Source: Microbacterium sp. cf046 (GTDB lineage: Bacteria > Actinomycetota > Actinomycetes > Actinomycetales > Microbacteriaceae). From it: a stretch of DNA of 64,000 nt. Positions 52,354 through 61,492 of this stretch are shown here, piece by piece. How positions within the stretch are numbered: the first letter of the stretch is position 1; each line of letters begins with the position of its first letter. The stretch is from positions 434,001-498,000 of the forward strand of contig NZ_FOZJ01000002.1 of NCBI RefSeq assembly GCF_900114345.1. The letters are read 5' to 3'. Both the position numbers and the translations under genes were made by a program. The notes beneath the pieces were generated by a model, which had not been told where the DNA came from, did not search any database, and saw only the letters and a program-made list of their open reading frames with translations.

Positions 52354-52881
52354 ATGCCGACACCCGATCGAACATCGCTCGCCGAGATCGTCGATGCCGG
52401 CCGTGACATCCTCGAGTCCGCCGGTGCATCGAGACTGACCATGCAGGCCGTGGCGGAGCGCGTCGGCGTTCGTGCGCCGTCGCTCTACAAGCGCGTCCGC
52501 GACCGGGACGCCCTGCTGATGCTCGTCGCCGCGGCATCCGCCGATGACCTCGCCGCGCGACTCGAAGCCTCCGATGGATCGCTCGCCGAGCTCGCCAGGG
52601 TGTACCGCGGTTTCGCGCATGCGCATCCGGAAGGGTTCCGTCTCATGTTCACCGTCGACGGTGCGGCCGAGTCGATGGCGCGCGCGAGCGCGCCGGTGCT
52701 GCGCGCCACACGCGACCTGGTCGGGCCGGATGCGGCGCTGGACGCGGCGCGACTGGTCACCGCGTGGGCGACGGGATTCGTGAACATGGAGCTGTCGGGA
52801 TCGTTCCGCTTCGACGGCGATCTCGACCGGGCGTTCGAGTACGGGCTCGAGCGCCTCGCCGCGGGATTGGGCGCGGACTAG
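52354..52881 (+). CDS. TetR/AcrR-family regulator with WHG-type C-terminal domain
   Basis: 175 residues. N-terminal HTH LAEIVDAGRDILESAGASRLTM then VAERVGVRAPSLYKRVRDRDALL is typical. The C-terminal ligand domain (about 75-175), with FAHAHPEGFRLMF and VTAWATGFVNMELSGSFRF, fits the WHG group. Likely represses the divergent MBL-fold gene. Confidence 0.9.
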   Translation: MPTPDRTSLAEIVDAGRDILESAGASRLTMQAVAERVGVRAPSLYKRVRDRDALLMLVAAASADDLAARLEASDGSLAELARVYRGFAHAHPEGFRLMFTVDGAAESMARASAPVLRATRDLVGPDAALDAARLVTAWATGFVNMELSGSFRFDGDLDRAFEYGLERLAAGLGAD

Positions 52882-55800
52882 GGATCGGTCATCGACATCG
52901 ACGGCAGGATCACATCGAGGTCCTGCTGGTAGAACTCGAGATCCGCCGCATCGGCGGTGATGTCGGCGTATGCGACCGTGGTGCCGCGCATCGCGTACAT
53001 CTCCCAGTCGCGGAGGGGCTCGGTGTAGCCGTCCGGCAGCCACGTGTAGACGAGCAGCTCCGCTGCGTCGGCCCCGGCCACTTCGAGCGGGGTGCGCGAC
53101 TCCAGTGTGAAGCCCGGCAGCCCTTCGGGCAGAGTCGAATAGGTCCGGATCGACGCATCGATGTACCCACCGAGGTCGCCGTCATACTCCTGCGTGGACA
53201 GCACCAGCGTCGCGCCGCCGACGCAATCCTTCGCGGAGAACAGGTTGCCGGTGCTCCCTTCCGGCCGGATGGCGGCGTCCCACCAGGACGGAACCTCGAG
53301 CGACACACCATCCGCCTCGAGGACCTCTCCTCGCGGAGGAAGGCCGTCCAGCGGGCGCTCCAGCACGAGTGAGTTGTACAGACGCCACGCCGACGGAGAG
53401 TCCTCGGTGCTGGTCGCGCGCACCATGAACAGGGTGCCGCCGCAGCCCCAGTCCGACGCGTACGGGGCCAGGGCCGCGCCCTCGTAGACGTCCGCCTCGC
53501 CATCCGCGTCCACGTCCTGGCCTTCCTTCACGACGATGTCGAACAGCGCGAACAGCCATGGGTCCGGTACCGGGACGAGATCCGGGTCCCCCCACGTGGA
53601 GCTGAGCTTCTCGTCGAGGTACCCGCCCACATCGACGTACGGGACCATCCCCTCGACTCGCCGCACGGTGAGCCCGGTCGCCTCGTCGGGTCCGAGGTGC
53701 CATTCCACGCCGTCGTCCCGCCACTCGTACCAGGTGTCGGGCACGACGACACTCACGCCGAGTCGTTGCGACTCGTAGCGGGCCAGGCTGTCGTCGCTCT
53801 CGTAGGTGTCGTAGAACACGACGCGATGGCCCGACACGTAGACATCGGCTCGATACTCGCCGGTCGCAAGCAGCGAGCCCGCCGGGATCGGGCGACCGAG
53901 TGGGCCGGTTCCGTCGATGGAGGCGCGCGTCGGTTCGCCGAGCAGACCCCAGGTGAGACTGTCATCGGGGCGGTAATACCAGACGATCTCGGCGTCGTCC
54001 GGACCGAATCCCTCGATGAGCGCGACCTGCAGCTCCTGCGGATACACGTCGAAACGCGCCTCATCGAGTCCGGTGCCCGGACCGCGCGAGGCGCGGAGCC
54101 CGAGAATCGCCGCGCGGAAATCATCGAGGCCGGCTGCCTCCGGCAGCAGCTCCAGATCGGCGAGGGCCCCGAGGCGGGTTCCGTCGTTCACCTCATCCTC
54201 GGACAGCCCCCCGCCGGCGCAGTCTGCCGCCGGGTCGAGACAGTGCTCGGTGTCCTGGTACTCACGGAGCGCCTCGTCGTGCTGCCCGAGCGCAGCGAGG
54301 GCGAGTGCCCTGTTGAACCGCCAGGTGTGGATGCCGTTCCCCGTCGAGGCGGAATCCACGCGCAGCGCCTCGATGGCGTCATCCGTGTGCCGCAGTCCCT
54401 GCCGCACTGCGCCTTCGTCGCCGGTCTGGATCCCGTCCAGGATGTAATACCAGCCGAGACTTCCCTGCAGCGTCGGCGTCACGGGGCCGACCGCGAGCGC
54501 CCGCTCCAGGTCGTCGATGATCGCGGGCACGGCATCGGTCTGCAGCTGCGACGACAGCGCGGGCCACTGGTGCACGGCGGCAGCGCAGTCCCGTGCGAAC
54601 GCGCGGCTGGAGAAGGCCGGGCCGTAGCCGCTGTAGGCGGCGAGCGCCTCGTCCATGCCTTCGCCGGCCGTGCACGAGTCCGACTCCGCCGCCGCCAGTC
54701 GATCACCGAACTCCTGGGCGGCCGCCCCGCGCGGGACATTCGTCCCCATCACGAGTGTGGGCAGCGGAAGGAGCGCCAGGACGATGCCGACGCCGGTTCC
54801 GACCGCGCCGATGATCAGCAGCGTGCGCGAGCTGCGCGTCGTCCGCTCCGTGCTCGATGCGAGTGCAAGGAGGAACCCGGCCAGGCCCAGCACCACGAGC
54901 GCGACCGTGAAGGTCGATCCGTGCGACGACCAGATCCGCGCGTCCTGACGCGACAGCGACGACATCACATCGCACGCGCGGGAGGGCAGTTGCTGATCCA
55001 GCACGTACCAGAGGACCGAGTCGGGGTTCGATCCGAGCTCCTCGAGGAGTTCGCTGGGCAGCGGCGCTTCGCTCGCGGCTTCCGCCTTGCAATCGGGATC
55101 AGGGTCGCCCGCCAGCGTGGAGGCGGCTTGCTCTCGCAGATCCTGGTCGGCCGCGCGCAGCCGTTCGTCGACCACCGCCCGCAGCGCGGACACCGCGTCG
55201 GGGTCCGCGTCCGAAGGCGCCAGGTCGATCGACGTCTCGCTCGCGGCGAGTTGGCGGGCGGTGACCTCCTCGGCATCCATCTGCGCGATGAACGAGAGCG
55301 ATGCGAGAGCACGCAGCGCCTGCTGCTGCCCGACGCGCTGGAGGTCCAGCGCGACGGAGCTCTCGCGGTTGGCGCGCGCATTGGAGTCCCGCTCCTGGAT
55401 CGACACGAGCGACAGGCCGACAGCGGATGCGGTGAAGGCGATCAGCGCGACCGCGCCGATCATCTCCGCCCACCACTGCGGTCTGGCCCCGCGCCGAAGC
55501 GGGGGAGCGGATGCCGGGACATCGGACGCGGCCCGCGTCTCGGCATCCGCCGCCCGCTTCCGTCGTAGGAGCGCCCACTCGACGACGAGGACGATGGCGA
55601 GCGCCGCGAGCACCGCGACGGTGAGAAGCGGATCGACGGCGAAGACGACCAGCAGCACGAGCCCGAGTGCGAGCGCGACGGCGCCGAGGACCAGCATCGC
55701 GTACTGCCACCGGTGTGCGGCGCGCGTGCGCAACCTGCCCGGCCGGGCGCGCCGGGATCCGAGCTGATCGATCGCGATGATCGCAGCGACGACGAATGCG

Positions 55801-56384
55801 AACAGAAATCCGGCCGTCATCAGGAAGGCCTCGTCGCGGTGGAAGACGGCCGCCTGCGCCTCGAGTTCGGCGCCGTCGGAGGTGTCCGACCCGAAGTCGG
55901 CCTGCCAGCTCTGCAGGCGCTCGGCCGCTCGCTGCATGACGTACCCGGTCTCGAGGTCGGAACCGCACTGCGCATCCCGATCTCCGAGCAGGAGAGGCCT
56001 CAGGCCGTCGAGTTCGAGGTTCGCGGTCACCAGGGCCGGCAGATCCGGCTCGTAGCTGAGGTACGTGACGCGTGCGACATCGCGCTGCACCTCAGCAGTG
56101 CAGTATGTGCGGAGGACGTCGAGATCGTGGTCGACAAGGGTCTGCAGGTATCCGACCTGGCGGGATGCCTCGGTGGAGACGATGCGTGACTGATCGAGCA
56201 GGTCGCTCGCCTCGTCCGCCGCCCGCGTGGCCTGGTAGACCGCGACCGCGCTCAGCGACATCGAGACGGCGATGACCGTGATCAGGATCGTGTCGCTTCG
56301 CAGGATCCTCTGGCCGAGCAGCACGAGCCGGCGGCCCATCGTGCGCCCGCGCGGTCGGGGCGCCGCCACGGGCGTGTTCGACAT
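52878..56384 (-). CDS. Very large multi-domain membrane protein, unrecognised
   Basis: 1168 residues. One helix near 25-45, two to four between about 185 and 275, one near 310-330, then two near 500-560. In between (about 330-500) is a helical extracytoplasmic-looking region with Cys residues. After 560 a tetratricopeptide-like helical part (about 580-720; WRFNRALALAALGQHDEALREYQD), then a beta-rich C-terminal region to 1168 that contains two similar modules around GVSVVVPDTWYEW and GVSLEVPSWWDAAIR. I cannot name the whole protein. ATG 56384 has GGAGGGGG seven nt upstream. Confidence 0.75.
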   Translation of the reverse strand: MSNTPVAAPRPRGRTMGRRLVLLGQRILRSDTILITVIAVSMSLSAVAVYQATRAADEASDLLDQSRIVSTEASRQVGYLQTLVDHDLDVLRTYCTAEVQRDVARVTYLSYEPDLPALVTANLELDGLRPLLLGDRDAQCGSDLETGYVMQRAAERLQSWQADFGSDTSDGAELEAQAAVFHRDEAFLMTAGFLFAFVVAAIIAIDQLGSRRARPGRLRTRAAHRWQYAMLVLGAVALALGLVLLVVFAVDPLLTVAVLAALAIVLVVEWALLRRKRAADAETRAASDVPASAPPLRRGARPQWWAEMIGAVALIAFTASAVGLSLVSIQERDSNARANRESSVALDLQRVGQQQALRALASLSFIAQMDAEEVTARQLAASETSIDLAPSDADPDAVSALRAVVDERLRAADQDLREQAASTLAGDPDPDCKAEAASEAPLPSELLEELGSNPDSVLWYVLDQQLPSRACDVMSSLSRQDARIWSSHGSTFTVALVVLGLAGFLLALASSTERTTRSSRTLLIIGAVGTGVGIVLALLPLPTLVMGTNVPRGAAAQEFGDRLAAAESDSCTAGEGMDEALAAYSGYGPAFSSRAFARDCAAAVHQWPALSSQLQTDAVPAIIDDLERALAVGPVTPTLQGSLGWYYILDGIQTGDEGAVRQGLRHTDDAIEALRVDSASTGNGIHTWRFNRALALAALGQHDEALREYQDTEHCLDPAADCAGGGLSEDEVNDGTRLGALADLELLPEAAGLDDFRAAILGLRASRGPGTGLDEARFDVYPQELQVALIEGFGPDDAEIVWYYRPDDSLTWGLLGEPTRASIDGTGPLGRPIPAGSLLATGEYRADVYVSGHRVVFYDTYESDDSLARYESQRLGVSVVVPDTWYEWRDDGVEWHLGPDEATGLTVRRVEGMVPYVDVGGYLDEKLSSTWGDPDLVPVPDPWLFALFDIVVKEGQDVDADGEADVYEGAALAPYASDWGCGGTLFMVRATSTEDSPSAWRLYNSLVLERPLDGLPPRGEVLEADGVSLEVPSWWDAAIRPEGSTGNLFSAKDCVGGATLVLSTQEYDGDLGGYIDASIRTYSTLPEGLPGFTLESRTPLEVAGADAAELLVYTWLPDGYTEPLRDWEMYAMRGTTVAYADITADAADLEFYQQDLDVILPSMSMTDP

Positions 56385-56497
56385 GGGAGCCCCCTCCCGA
56401 CCTCGCATCCGGACGCCCCCCAGCGTCGGAACGGTCGGTCAACCGAGATATCGAAACCTTGGCCTGCCCGAGCGTCCGCCGCAAGTGCTCAGCGGTT

Positions 56498-57313
56498 TCA
56501 GTGGGGCCCGGTGGGTGTCCAGCCCTCGCCGCACGCACCGCCGTCCGCGGTCTCGGCGACCACGATCTCGTCGCCGCCGGGGGTCAGCAGCGGGTTGTAG
56601 AACCGCGCGATCTCGGTGCTCGACTGCGGCACGTAGTGGAAGATCAGCGACCGGCGGAAGCGGTCGGTGCTCCGGTTCGGACCCGAGCCGTGCACCATGC
56701 TCCCGTGGAAGAAGAGCACATCGCCCGCCTTGAGCACGGTCTGCTCCGCGGCCATTCCCTCGGGGAGCTTGACCTCCGTGTTCGTGAACGACTCGGCGGC
56801 GTCCGCCTCGTCGGGGCAGACGATCTCGTATCGGTGCGAGCGCGGCACCATCCGCAGTCCGCCGTTCTCGGCATCGCAGTCATCGATCGCGATCCATGCG
56901 GCGATGCAGGTCTCTGGGTGGGCCTGAAGGAACAGGTTGTCCTGATGCAGCGCCTGGCCGCGCGCCGTCGGCGGCTTGAAGTAGAACATGGACTGCGCAG
57001 CGAAGACGGGGCCCACGAGCTCCGTCACGATGCTCATGACGCGCGGCTCCAGCATCCATCGCCGCGACAGTCGCCCGATGTCCAGGTCGGTGCGGCGGTG
57101 CGGGTGCACGAACCGCGGGTACCTCTTGAGCGGGTCGTCGTCGGGAACATGATCGTCGTGGCCGACCGAGCTGTCACGCGCGACCTGGTCCATGAACGCG
57201 GACCGGATCTGTGCGACCTCGTCGGCGTTCAGCAGGGAGCGGACGGTGACGACGCCGAGCCGCTCGTACTCGTCGGCGCGGGCGGTGCGTGTGGGGGAGT
57301 CGACATTCAACAT
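56498..57313 (-). CDS. Phytanoyl-CoA dioxygenase (PhyH) family protein
   Basis: 271 residues. Fe(II)/2-oxoglutarate dioxygenase fold. The facial triad is clear: HQD in GQALHQDNLFLQ and the distal His in GSMVHGSGPN, with Arg in FRRSLIFHY for 2-oxoglutarate. Y-rich C-terminal part normal. Substrate unknown; bacterial members hydroxylate small metabolites such as ectoine or phosphonates. Divergent from an AraC-type gene that is its likely regulator. Confidence 0.9.
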   Translation of the reverse strand: MLNVDSPTRTARADEYERLGVVTVRSLLNADEVAQIRSAFMDQVARDSSVGHDDHVPDDDPLKRYPRFVHPHRRTDLDIGRLSRRWMLEPRVMSIVTELVGPVFAAQSMFYFKPPTARGQALHQDNLFLQAHPETCIAAWIAIDDCDAENGGLRMVPRSHRYEIVCPDEADAAESFTNTEVKLPEGMAAEQTVLKAGDVLFFHGSMVHGSGPNRSTDRFRRSLIFHYVPQSSTEIARFYNPLLTPGGDEIVVAETADGGACGEGWTPTGPH

Positions 57314-57384
57314 ACGAGCAAGCCTGCACGCCGCAGTCCCTCGGGGACATGGACATCCTCGCTCGGTACATGGAAGATCCTGCT

Positions 57385-58218
57385 ATGGAACGTGTACGCG
57401 CCGAGTCGCCGCATCCTCAGGTGAACCGCATGATCGGCGGATTCTTCCACGAGGGACCGGCGTATTCGGCCTGGCGCGCGTCGGGGACCGCGGACTTCCT
57501 CCTGATCCACACGACGGCGGGCGCCGGGCGACTCGGCACTGCGGCGGGGGAGCTTGCGGTGGGTCCGCGGGACGCGGTGCTCCTTCGCCCCGGCATCCGC
57601 CACGACTATGCGACAGCGGCGGGTGCGCCGATGTGGGAATTCGCATTCGCGCACTTCCATCCCCGCGCCGAGTGGATGCCGCTCCTGGCCTGGCCGGACG
57701 CGGCGGGCGGGATCGGCGTGATCCACTCCGACGCAGAGGCGCATCGTCGGGTGACCGGGGCGCTGCGACGCGCGGCAGGGGTGCGGTACGGCTCGGCGGT
57801 GCGCACCGAGCTGTTCGGCATGAACGCCCTCGAAGAGGCGCTGCTGTGGCTAGACGCGCAGAATCCGCTGGCCGGCCGTGTCGACGAACGCGTGGCCCGG
57901 GTGCTCGAGCACGTCGGCGCGCACTTGGCCGACCCGCTCGATCTCGCGACGCTGTCTCGGGTGGCGCACCTCTCGCCGTCGCGCCTGACGCACCTCTTCC
58001 AGGATCAGGTGGGGATCAGCCCGCGGCGCTACGTCGAACGGGAGCGGATGCTGCTGGCCGGACAGCTGCTCGATCTCACCAATCGCAGTGTGACCGCGAT
58101 CGCGGGCGAGGTCGGCTGCGACGATCCGCTGTACTTCTCGCAGCGCTTCCGGCGCTTCGCCGGCCTCAGCCCCAGCGCCTACCGGGAGCGCGGGCGCCGG
58201 GACGCGTCCGATCGATGA
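57385..58218 (+). CDS. AraC-family transcriptional regulator
   Basis: About 277 residues. N-terminal cupin-like sensing domain (about 1-140) with DAVLLRPGIRHDY, then two HTH motifs at the C-terminus: DLATLSRVAHLSPSRLTHLFQDQVG and VTAIAGEVGCDDPLYFSQRFRRFAG, ending SPSAYRERG. Start is uncertain: ATG 57385 has GGAAG upstream; ATG 57370 and 57349 are alternatives. The short gap to the divergent phyH gene suggests it activates that gene. Confidence 0.88.
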   Translation: MERVRAESPHPQVNRMIGGFFHEGPAYSAWRASGTADFLLIHTTAGAGRLGTAAGELAVGPRDAVLLRPGIRHDYATAAGAPMWEFAFAHFHPRAEWMPLLAWPDAAGGIGVIHSDAEAHRRVTGALRRAAGVRYGSAVRTELFGMNALEEALLWLDAQNPLAGRVDERVARVLEHVGAHLADPLDLATLSRVAHLSPSRLTHLFQDQVGISPRRYVERERMLLAGQLLDLTNRSVTAIAGEVGCDDPLYFSQRFRRFAGLSPSAYRERGRRDASDR

Positions 58219-58264
58219 GCGTCGGCGTCGCGGCGAAATAATGCGGGCCGTCCGGGCGTTCTGG

Positions 58265-58413
58265 TACCCTGAAATGTCACCCGTGTGGCGCTATTGACGT
58301 GCGCGCGTGACACCGCACGACTCGCAATCGAAATCCAACCGCTGAAGCTCTCGGCATCCCTATGCCCGTGCGCCCAGGCCCGACACCCCAACCCAACAAG
58401 GACAACCCACTAC
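58265..58413 (+). promoter_or_regulatory. rpsA promoter and leader
   Basis: TACCCT at 58265-58270 is the best -10 box, giving a leader of about 135 nt. S1 mRNAs are often autoregulated in their leader in other bacteria; I see no clear conserved structure here. AAGGAC at 58397-58402 is the probable ribosome binding site. Confidence 0.45.
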
Positions 58414-59868
58414 ATGACTATCGCAACGACCGCCCCGGCCACCAAGCAGGTCGCCATCAATGACATCGGATCTGCTGAGGACTTCCTGGCCGCGGTCGAA
58501 CTGACCCTGAAGTTCTTCAACGACGGCGACCTCATCGAAGGAACCGTCGTGAAGATCGACCGCGACGAGGTGCTCCTCGACGTCGGCTACAAGACCGAGG
58601 GTGTCATCCCCTCGCGTGAGCTCTCCATCAAGCACGACGTCGACCCCAACGAGGTCGTCAAGGTCGGCGACCAGGTGGAAGCCCTCGTTCTCCAGAAGGA
58701 GGACAAGGAAGGCCGCCTCATCCTGTCCAAGAAGCGCGCACAGTACGAGCGCGCCTGGGGTGACGTCGAGAAGATCAAGGAGACCGACGGTGTCGTCACC
58801 GGTTCGGTCATCGAGGTCGTCAAGGGCGGACTCATCGTCGACATCGGCCTGCGCGGCTTCCTGCCCGCGTCGCTCATCGAGCTGCGCCGCGTCCGCGACC
58901 TCACGCCGTACCTCGGTCAGGAGATCGAGGCCAAGATCCTCGAACTCGACAAGAACCGCAACAACGTGGTCCTGTCGCGCCGCGCGCTGCTCGAGCAGAC
59001 GCAGTCCGAGTCGCGCACCTCGTTCCTGAACAACCTGCACAAGGGTCAGGTCCGCAAGGGCACCGTCTCCTCGATCGTCAACTTCGGCGCGTTCGTCGAC
59101 CTGGGCGGTGTGGACGGCCTCGTGCACGTCTCGGAGCTCTCGTGGAAGCACATCGAGCACGCCTCCGAGGTCGTCGAGGTCGGTCAGGAAGTCACTGTGG
59201 AGATCCTCGAGGTCGACCTCGACCGTGAGCGCGTGTCGCTCTCGCTCAAGGCGACCCAGGAGGACCCGTGGCAGGTCTTCGCCCGGACCCACGCCATCGG
59301 CCAGGTCACCCCGGGCAAGGTCACGAAGCTCGTTCCGTTCGGCGCGTTCGTGCGCGTCGCGGACGGCATCGAGGGCCTCGTGCACATCTCGGAGCTCTCC
59401 GGCAAGCACGTCGAGCTCGCCGAGCAGGTCGTGTCGGTCGGCGAAGAGGTCTTCGTCAAGGTCATCGACATCGACCTCGAGCGTCGCCGCATCTCGCTCT
59501 CGCTCAAGCAGGCGAACGAGTCGGTCGACCCGTACGGCACCGAGTTCGACCCGGCCCTCTACGGCATGGTCACCGAGTACGACGAGAACGGGGAGTACAA
59601 GTACCCCGAGGGCTTCGACTCCGAGACCAACGCGTGGAAGGAAGGCTTCGACGCCGAGCGCGAGAAGTGGGAGCAGGAGTACGCCGCTGCCCAGGCTCGC
59701 TGGGAGGCGCACAAGGCTCAGGTCGCCAAGACCCTCGAGGCCGAGGCAGCCGCCCCGGCCGAGAGCAGCTCCGCATCGAGCTCGTTCTCCTCGGACAGCG
59801 CCGGCGGCGGCACCCTCGCCGACGACGAGGCGCTCGCCGCGCTTCGCGAGAAGCTCTCGGGTCGCTGA
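58414..59868 (+). CDS. rpsA: 30S ribosomal protein S1
   Basis: 484 residues, typical for actinobacteria. Four S1 RNA-binding domains follow a short N-terminal part, starting near residues 34, 120, 205 and 290 (for example GDLIEGTVVKIDRDEVLLDVG, GVVTGSVIEVVKGGLIVDIG, GQVRKGTVSSIVNFGAFVDLG, GQVTPGKVTKLVPFGAFVRV). A charged helical tail and Ser/Ala-rich end follow (about 375-484). Binds mRNA at the ribosome to aid initiation. In a genome with many leaderless mRNAs its role may be narrower. Confidence 0.97.
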   Translation: MTIATTAPATKQVAINDIGSAEDFLAAVELTLKFFNDGDLIEGTVVKIDRDEVLLDVGYKTEGVIPSRELSIKHDVDPNEVVKVGDQVEALVLQKEDKEGRLILSKKRAQYERAWGDVEKIKETDGVVTGSVIEVVKGGLIVDIGLRGFLPASLIELRRVRDLTPYLGQEIEAKILELDKNRNNVVLSRRALLEQTQSESRTSFLNNLHKGQVRKGTVSSIVNFGAFVDLGGVDGLVHVSELSWKHIEHASEVVEVGQEVTVEILEVDLDRERVSLSLKATQEDPWQVFARTHAIGQVTPGKVTKLVPFGAFVRVADGIEGLVHISELSGKHVELAEQVVSVGEEVFVKVIDIDLERRRISLSLKQANESVDPYGTEFDPALYGMVTEYDENGEYKYPEGFDSETNAWKEGFDAEREKWEQEYAAAQARWEAHKAQVAKTLEAEAAAPAESSSASSSFSSDSAGGGTLADDEALAALREKLSGR

Positions 59869-59903
59869 TCTGATCTGAGCGCCCATCACCGGGCGACCAT
59901 CGC

Positions 59904-59933
59904 AAAGGCCGTCACCTTCGGGTGGCGGCCTTT
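59904..59933 (+). terminator. rpsA terminator
   Basis: AAAGGCCGTCACC (59904-59916), loop TTCG, GGTGGCGGCCTTT (59921-59933): a 13-bp stem with one G-U pair and a stable UUCG tetraloop, ending in TTT. It can also act on the convergent membrane-protein gene (stop at 59939) because both ends are A/T-rich. Confidence 0.85.
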
Positions 59934-59938
59934 CGCGT

Positions 59939-60676
59939 TCAGCCCGCGCGGCCGGACCCGCTTCGGCGCAGCCGAAGCAGCGCGATCCCCAGCGCGAGGG
60001 GCCACAGCAGGGTGAGCGGGATGACGGCGACGGCGATGAACCACGTCCAGTCCGGCAACGCCCCGAGCGGACCGAGCAGGAGGATCACGATCCGCACGGC
60101 GGGGATGACGGCGAGCACGCACAGCCACACCGGCAGCGTGCGAGTGCGCAGACCGAGGATGCCGATCCCGACCGCCCAGATGCACATGGCGAAGACGGCA
60201 CCCTGGGCCGCACCGTGCGCGCCGACGACGACCAGCGCCGCTGCGGCGGCGACTCCGGAGGTCGCGTCGATCTCGGCGATGTAGGCGAGCGGCCCCGCGG
60301 TCTCGCGGAGCACGCCCATGAAGAAGAACAGCGCGGCGGTGATCACGCCGAGGGCGGCGAGTGACCGGGCACCCAGGTGTGCGCTCGCGCGGTCGGCCGA
60401 GCTGAGCGCGTCGGACGCGGCGAGGGATGCGGGGATGAGGGCCAGGGCCATGCCGATGAGTGCGAACCCCGAGATGTTCCAGGGGAGCGGATGCGCCGTG
60501 ACGAACGCGAGGGTCGCGACGGCATCGTCGGCGTCGATACCGCCGATCGCGGCGACGGAGGCCTCGGTGCCGAACCACACCAGCGCCGCGAGCGAGAAGA
60601 CGATCGCCGCCCAGCCTCCGAACCGTGACGAGGGCGGTCCCGGGACCCGGTCTGCGGAGGGACCACTGGTGCTCAT
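59939..60676 (-). CDS. Integral membrane protein, unrecognised
   Basis: 245 residues with about six membrane helices (20-38, 65-85, 105-123, 135-160, 165-195, 210-235). The layout, with a polar first loop and a C-terminal basic tail, resembles DUF4386-like or other actinobacterial six-helix families but no clear motif is present. Convergent with rpsA. Confidence 0.68.
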   Translation of the reverse strand: MSTSGPSADRVPGPPSSRFGGWAAIVFSLAALVWFGTEASVAAIGGIDADDAVATLAFVTAHPLPWNISGFALIGMALALIPASLAASDALSSADRASAHLGARSLAALGVITAALFFFMGVLRETAGPLAYIAEIDATSGVAAAAALVVVGAHGAAQGAVFAMCIWAVGIGILGLRTRTLPVWLCVLAVIPAVRIVILLLGPLGALPDWTWFIAVAVIPLTLLWPLALGIALLRLRRSGSGRAG

Positions 60677-60799
60677 AGCTCGTCGCCCTCCGGCCGGCTG
60701 CGCCCGCGCAGCGTGCTGAGCCGGATGCTAGACCCCCGTCTCCGCGTGCGCAATCACCTGCCGCGCGGGCATGTCGGGATGCCGCCGTAGCATGCCCTC

Positions 60800-61366
60800 A
60801 TGCCTGCGCACCCGCCGAGTCTGCCTGGGTGCACCGTCGCCGGCTGCACGGAGCAGGTCGGCCGCGGCGCCCCGCTCGAGCTGTGCGAGCACCATCTGGC
60901 GATCGCCGCCGAGTGGGCCGGCCGGCAGTTCGGCGTCAGCGACGTGCTTCCCTCGCCCTGTCGGCTGTGCGGATCCCGACTCGGAGTCCGCTATCCCTCC
61001 GGCTGGCTGTGCGCAGTGTGCGAGTGGCGTCACAGCGATCTGATCGACGGCGAGCTGCCCCGGCCGCGGGTGGACGTCGTGTACTACATCCGCTACGACG
61101 ACCGCGTGAAGATCGGCACGTCGTCGAACCCGCGCAGTCGCCTCAGCGCGCTCTGGCACGACGACCTGCTGGCTTTCGAGCGCGGCGATCGGAGTCTCGA
61201 GCATCGTCGGCACGAGCAGTTCGCCGACGAGCGCTTCGACCGCACCGAATGGTTCGCCCTCTCGGAGCGCTTGCGCAACCACATCGAACTCGTGCGCGCG
61301 GGTGGCGATGATCCGTGGGACCGCTATCGGCGCTGGGTGAGCGAGGCCGTGGCGCTGCGCGGCTGA
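60800..61366 (+). CDS. GIY-YIG (T5orf172-type) nuclease-like protein with zinc-finger N-terminus
   Basis: 188 residues. Cys/His pairs in GCTVAGCTE, LELCEHH, CRLCGS and LCAVCEW suggest two small zinc-binding modules (about 10-75). From about 92 comes a compact GIY-YIG-type domain: VVYYIRYDDRVKIGTSSNPRSRL and ERFDRTEWFALSERL. This is like phage T5orf172 and MUG113 proteins. ATG 60800 follows TAGCAT by six nt. Function unknown; may bind and cut nucleic acid. Confidence 0.83.
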   Translation: MPAHPPSLPGCTVAGCTEQVGRGAPLELCEHHLAIAAEWAGRQFGVSDVLPSPCRLCGSRLGVRYPSGWLCAVCEWRHSDLIDGELPRPRVDVVYYIRYDDRVKIGTSSNPRSRLSALWHDDLLAFERGDRSLEHRRHEQFADERFDRTEWFALSERLRNHIELVRAGGDDPWDRYRRWVSEAVALRG

Positions 61367-61492
61367 CTGCCGCTGCGTGCGTGCGGCGCGAGCATCCACT
61401 GGAGGCAGGTCTCGGTCGCTTCGACGCGGACTTCGGCGCCGAAGCCGCGCGTGACGGGCGCGTGCGGGTTCGGCATCCGTTACCGTCACGGT

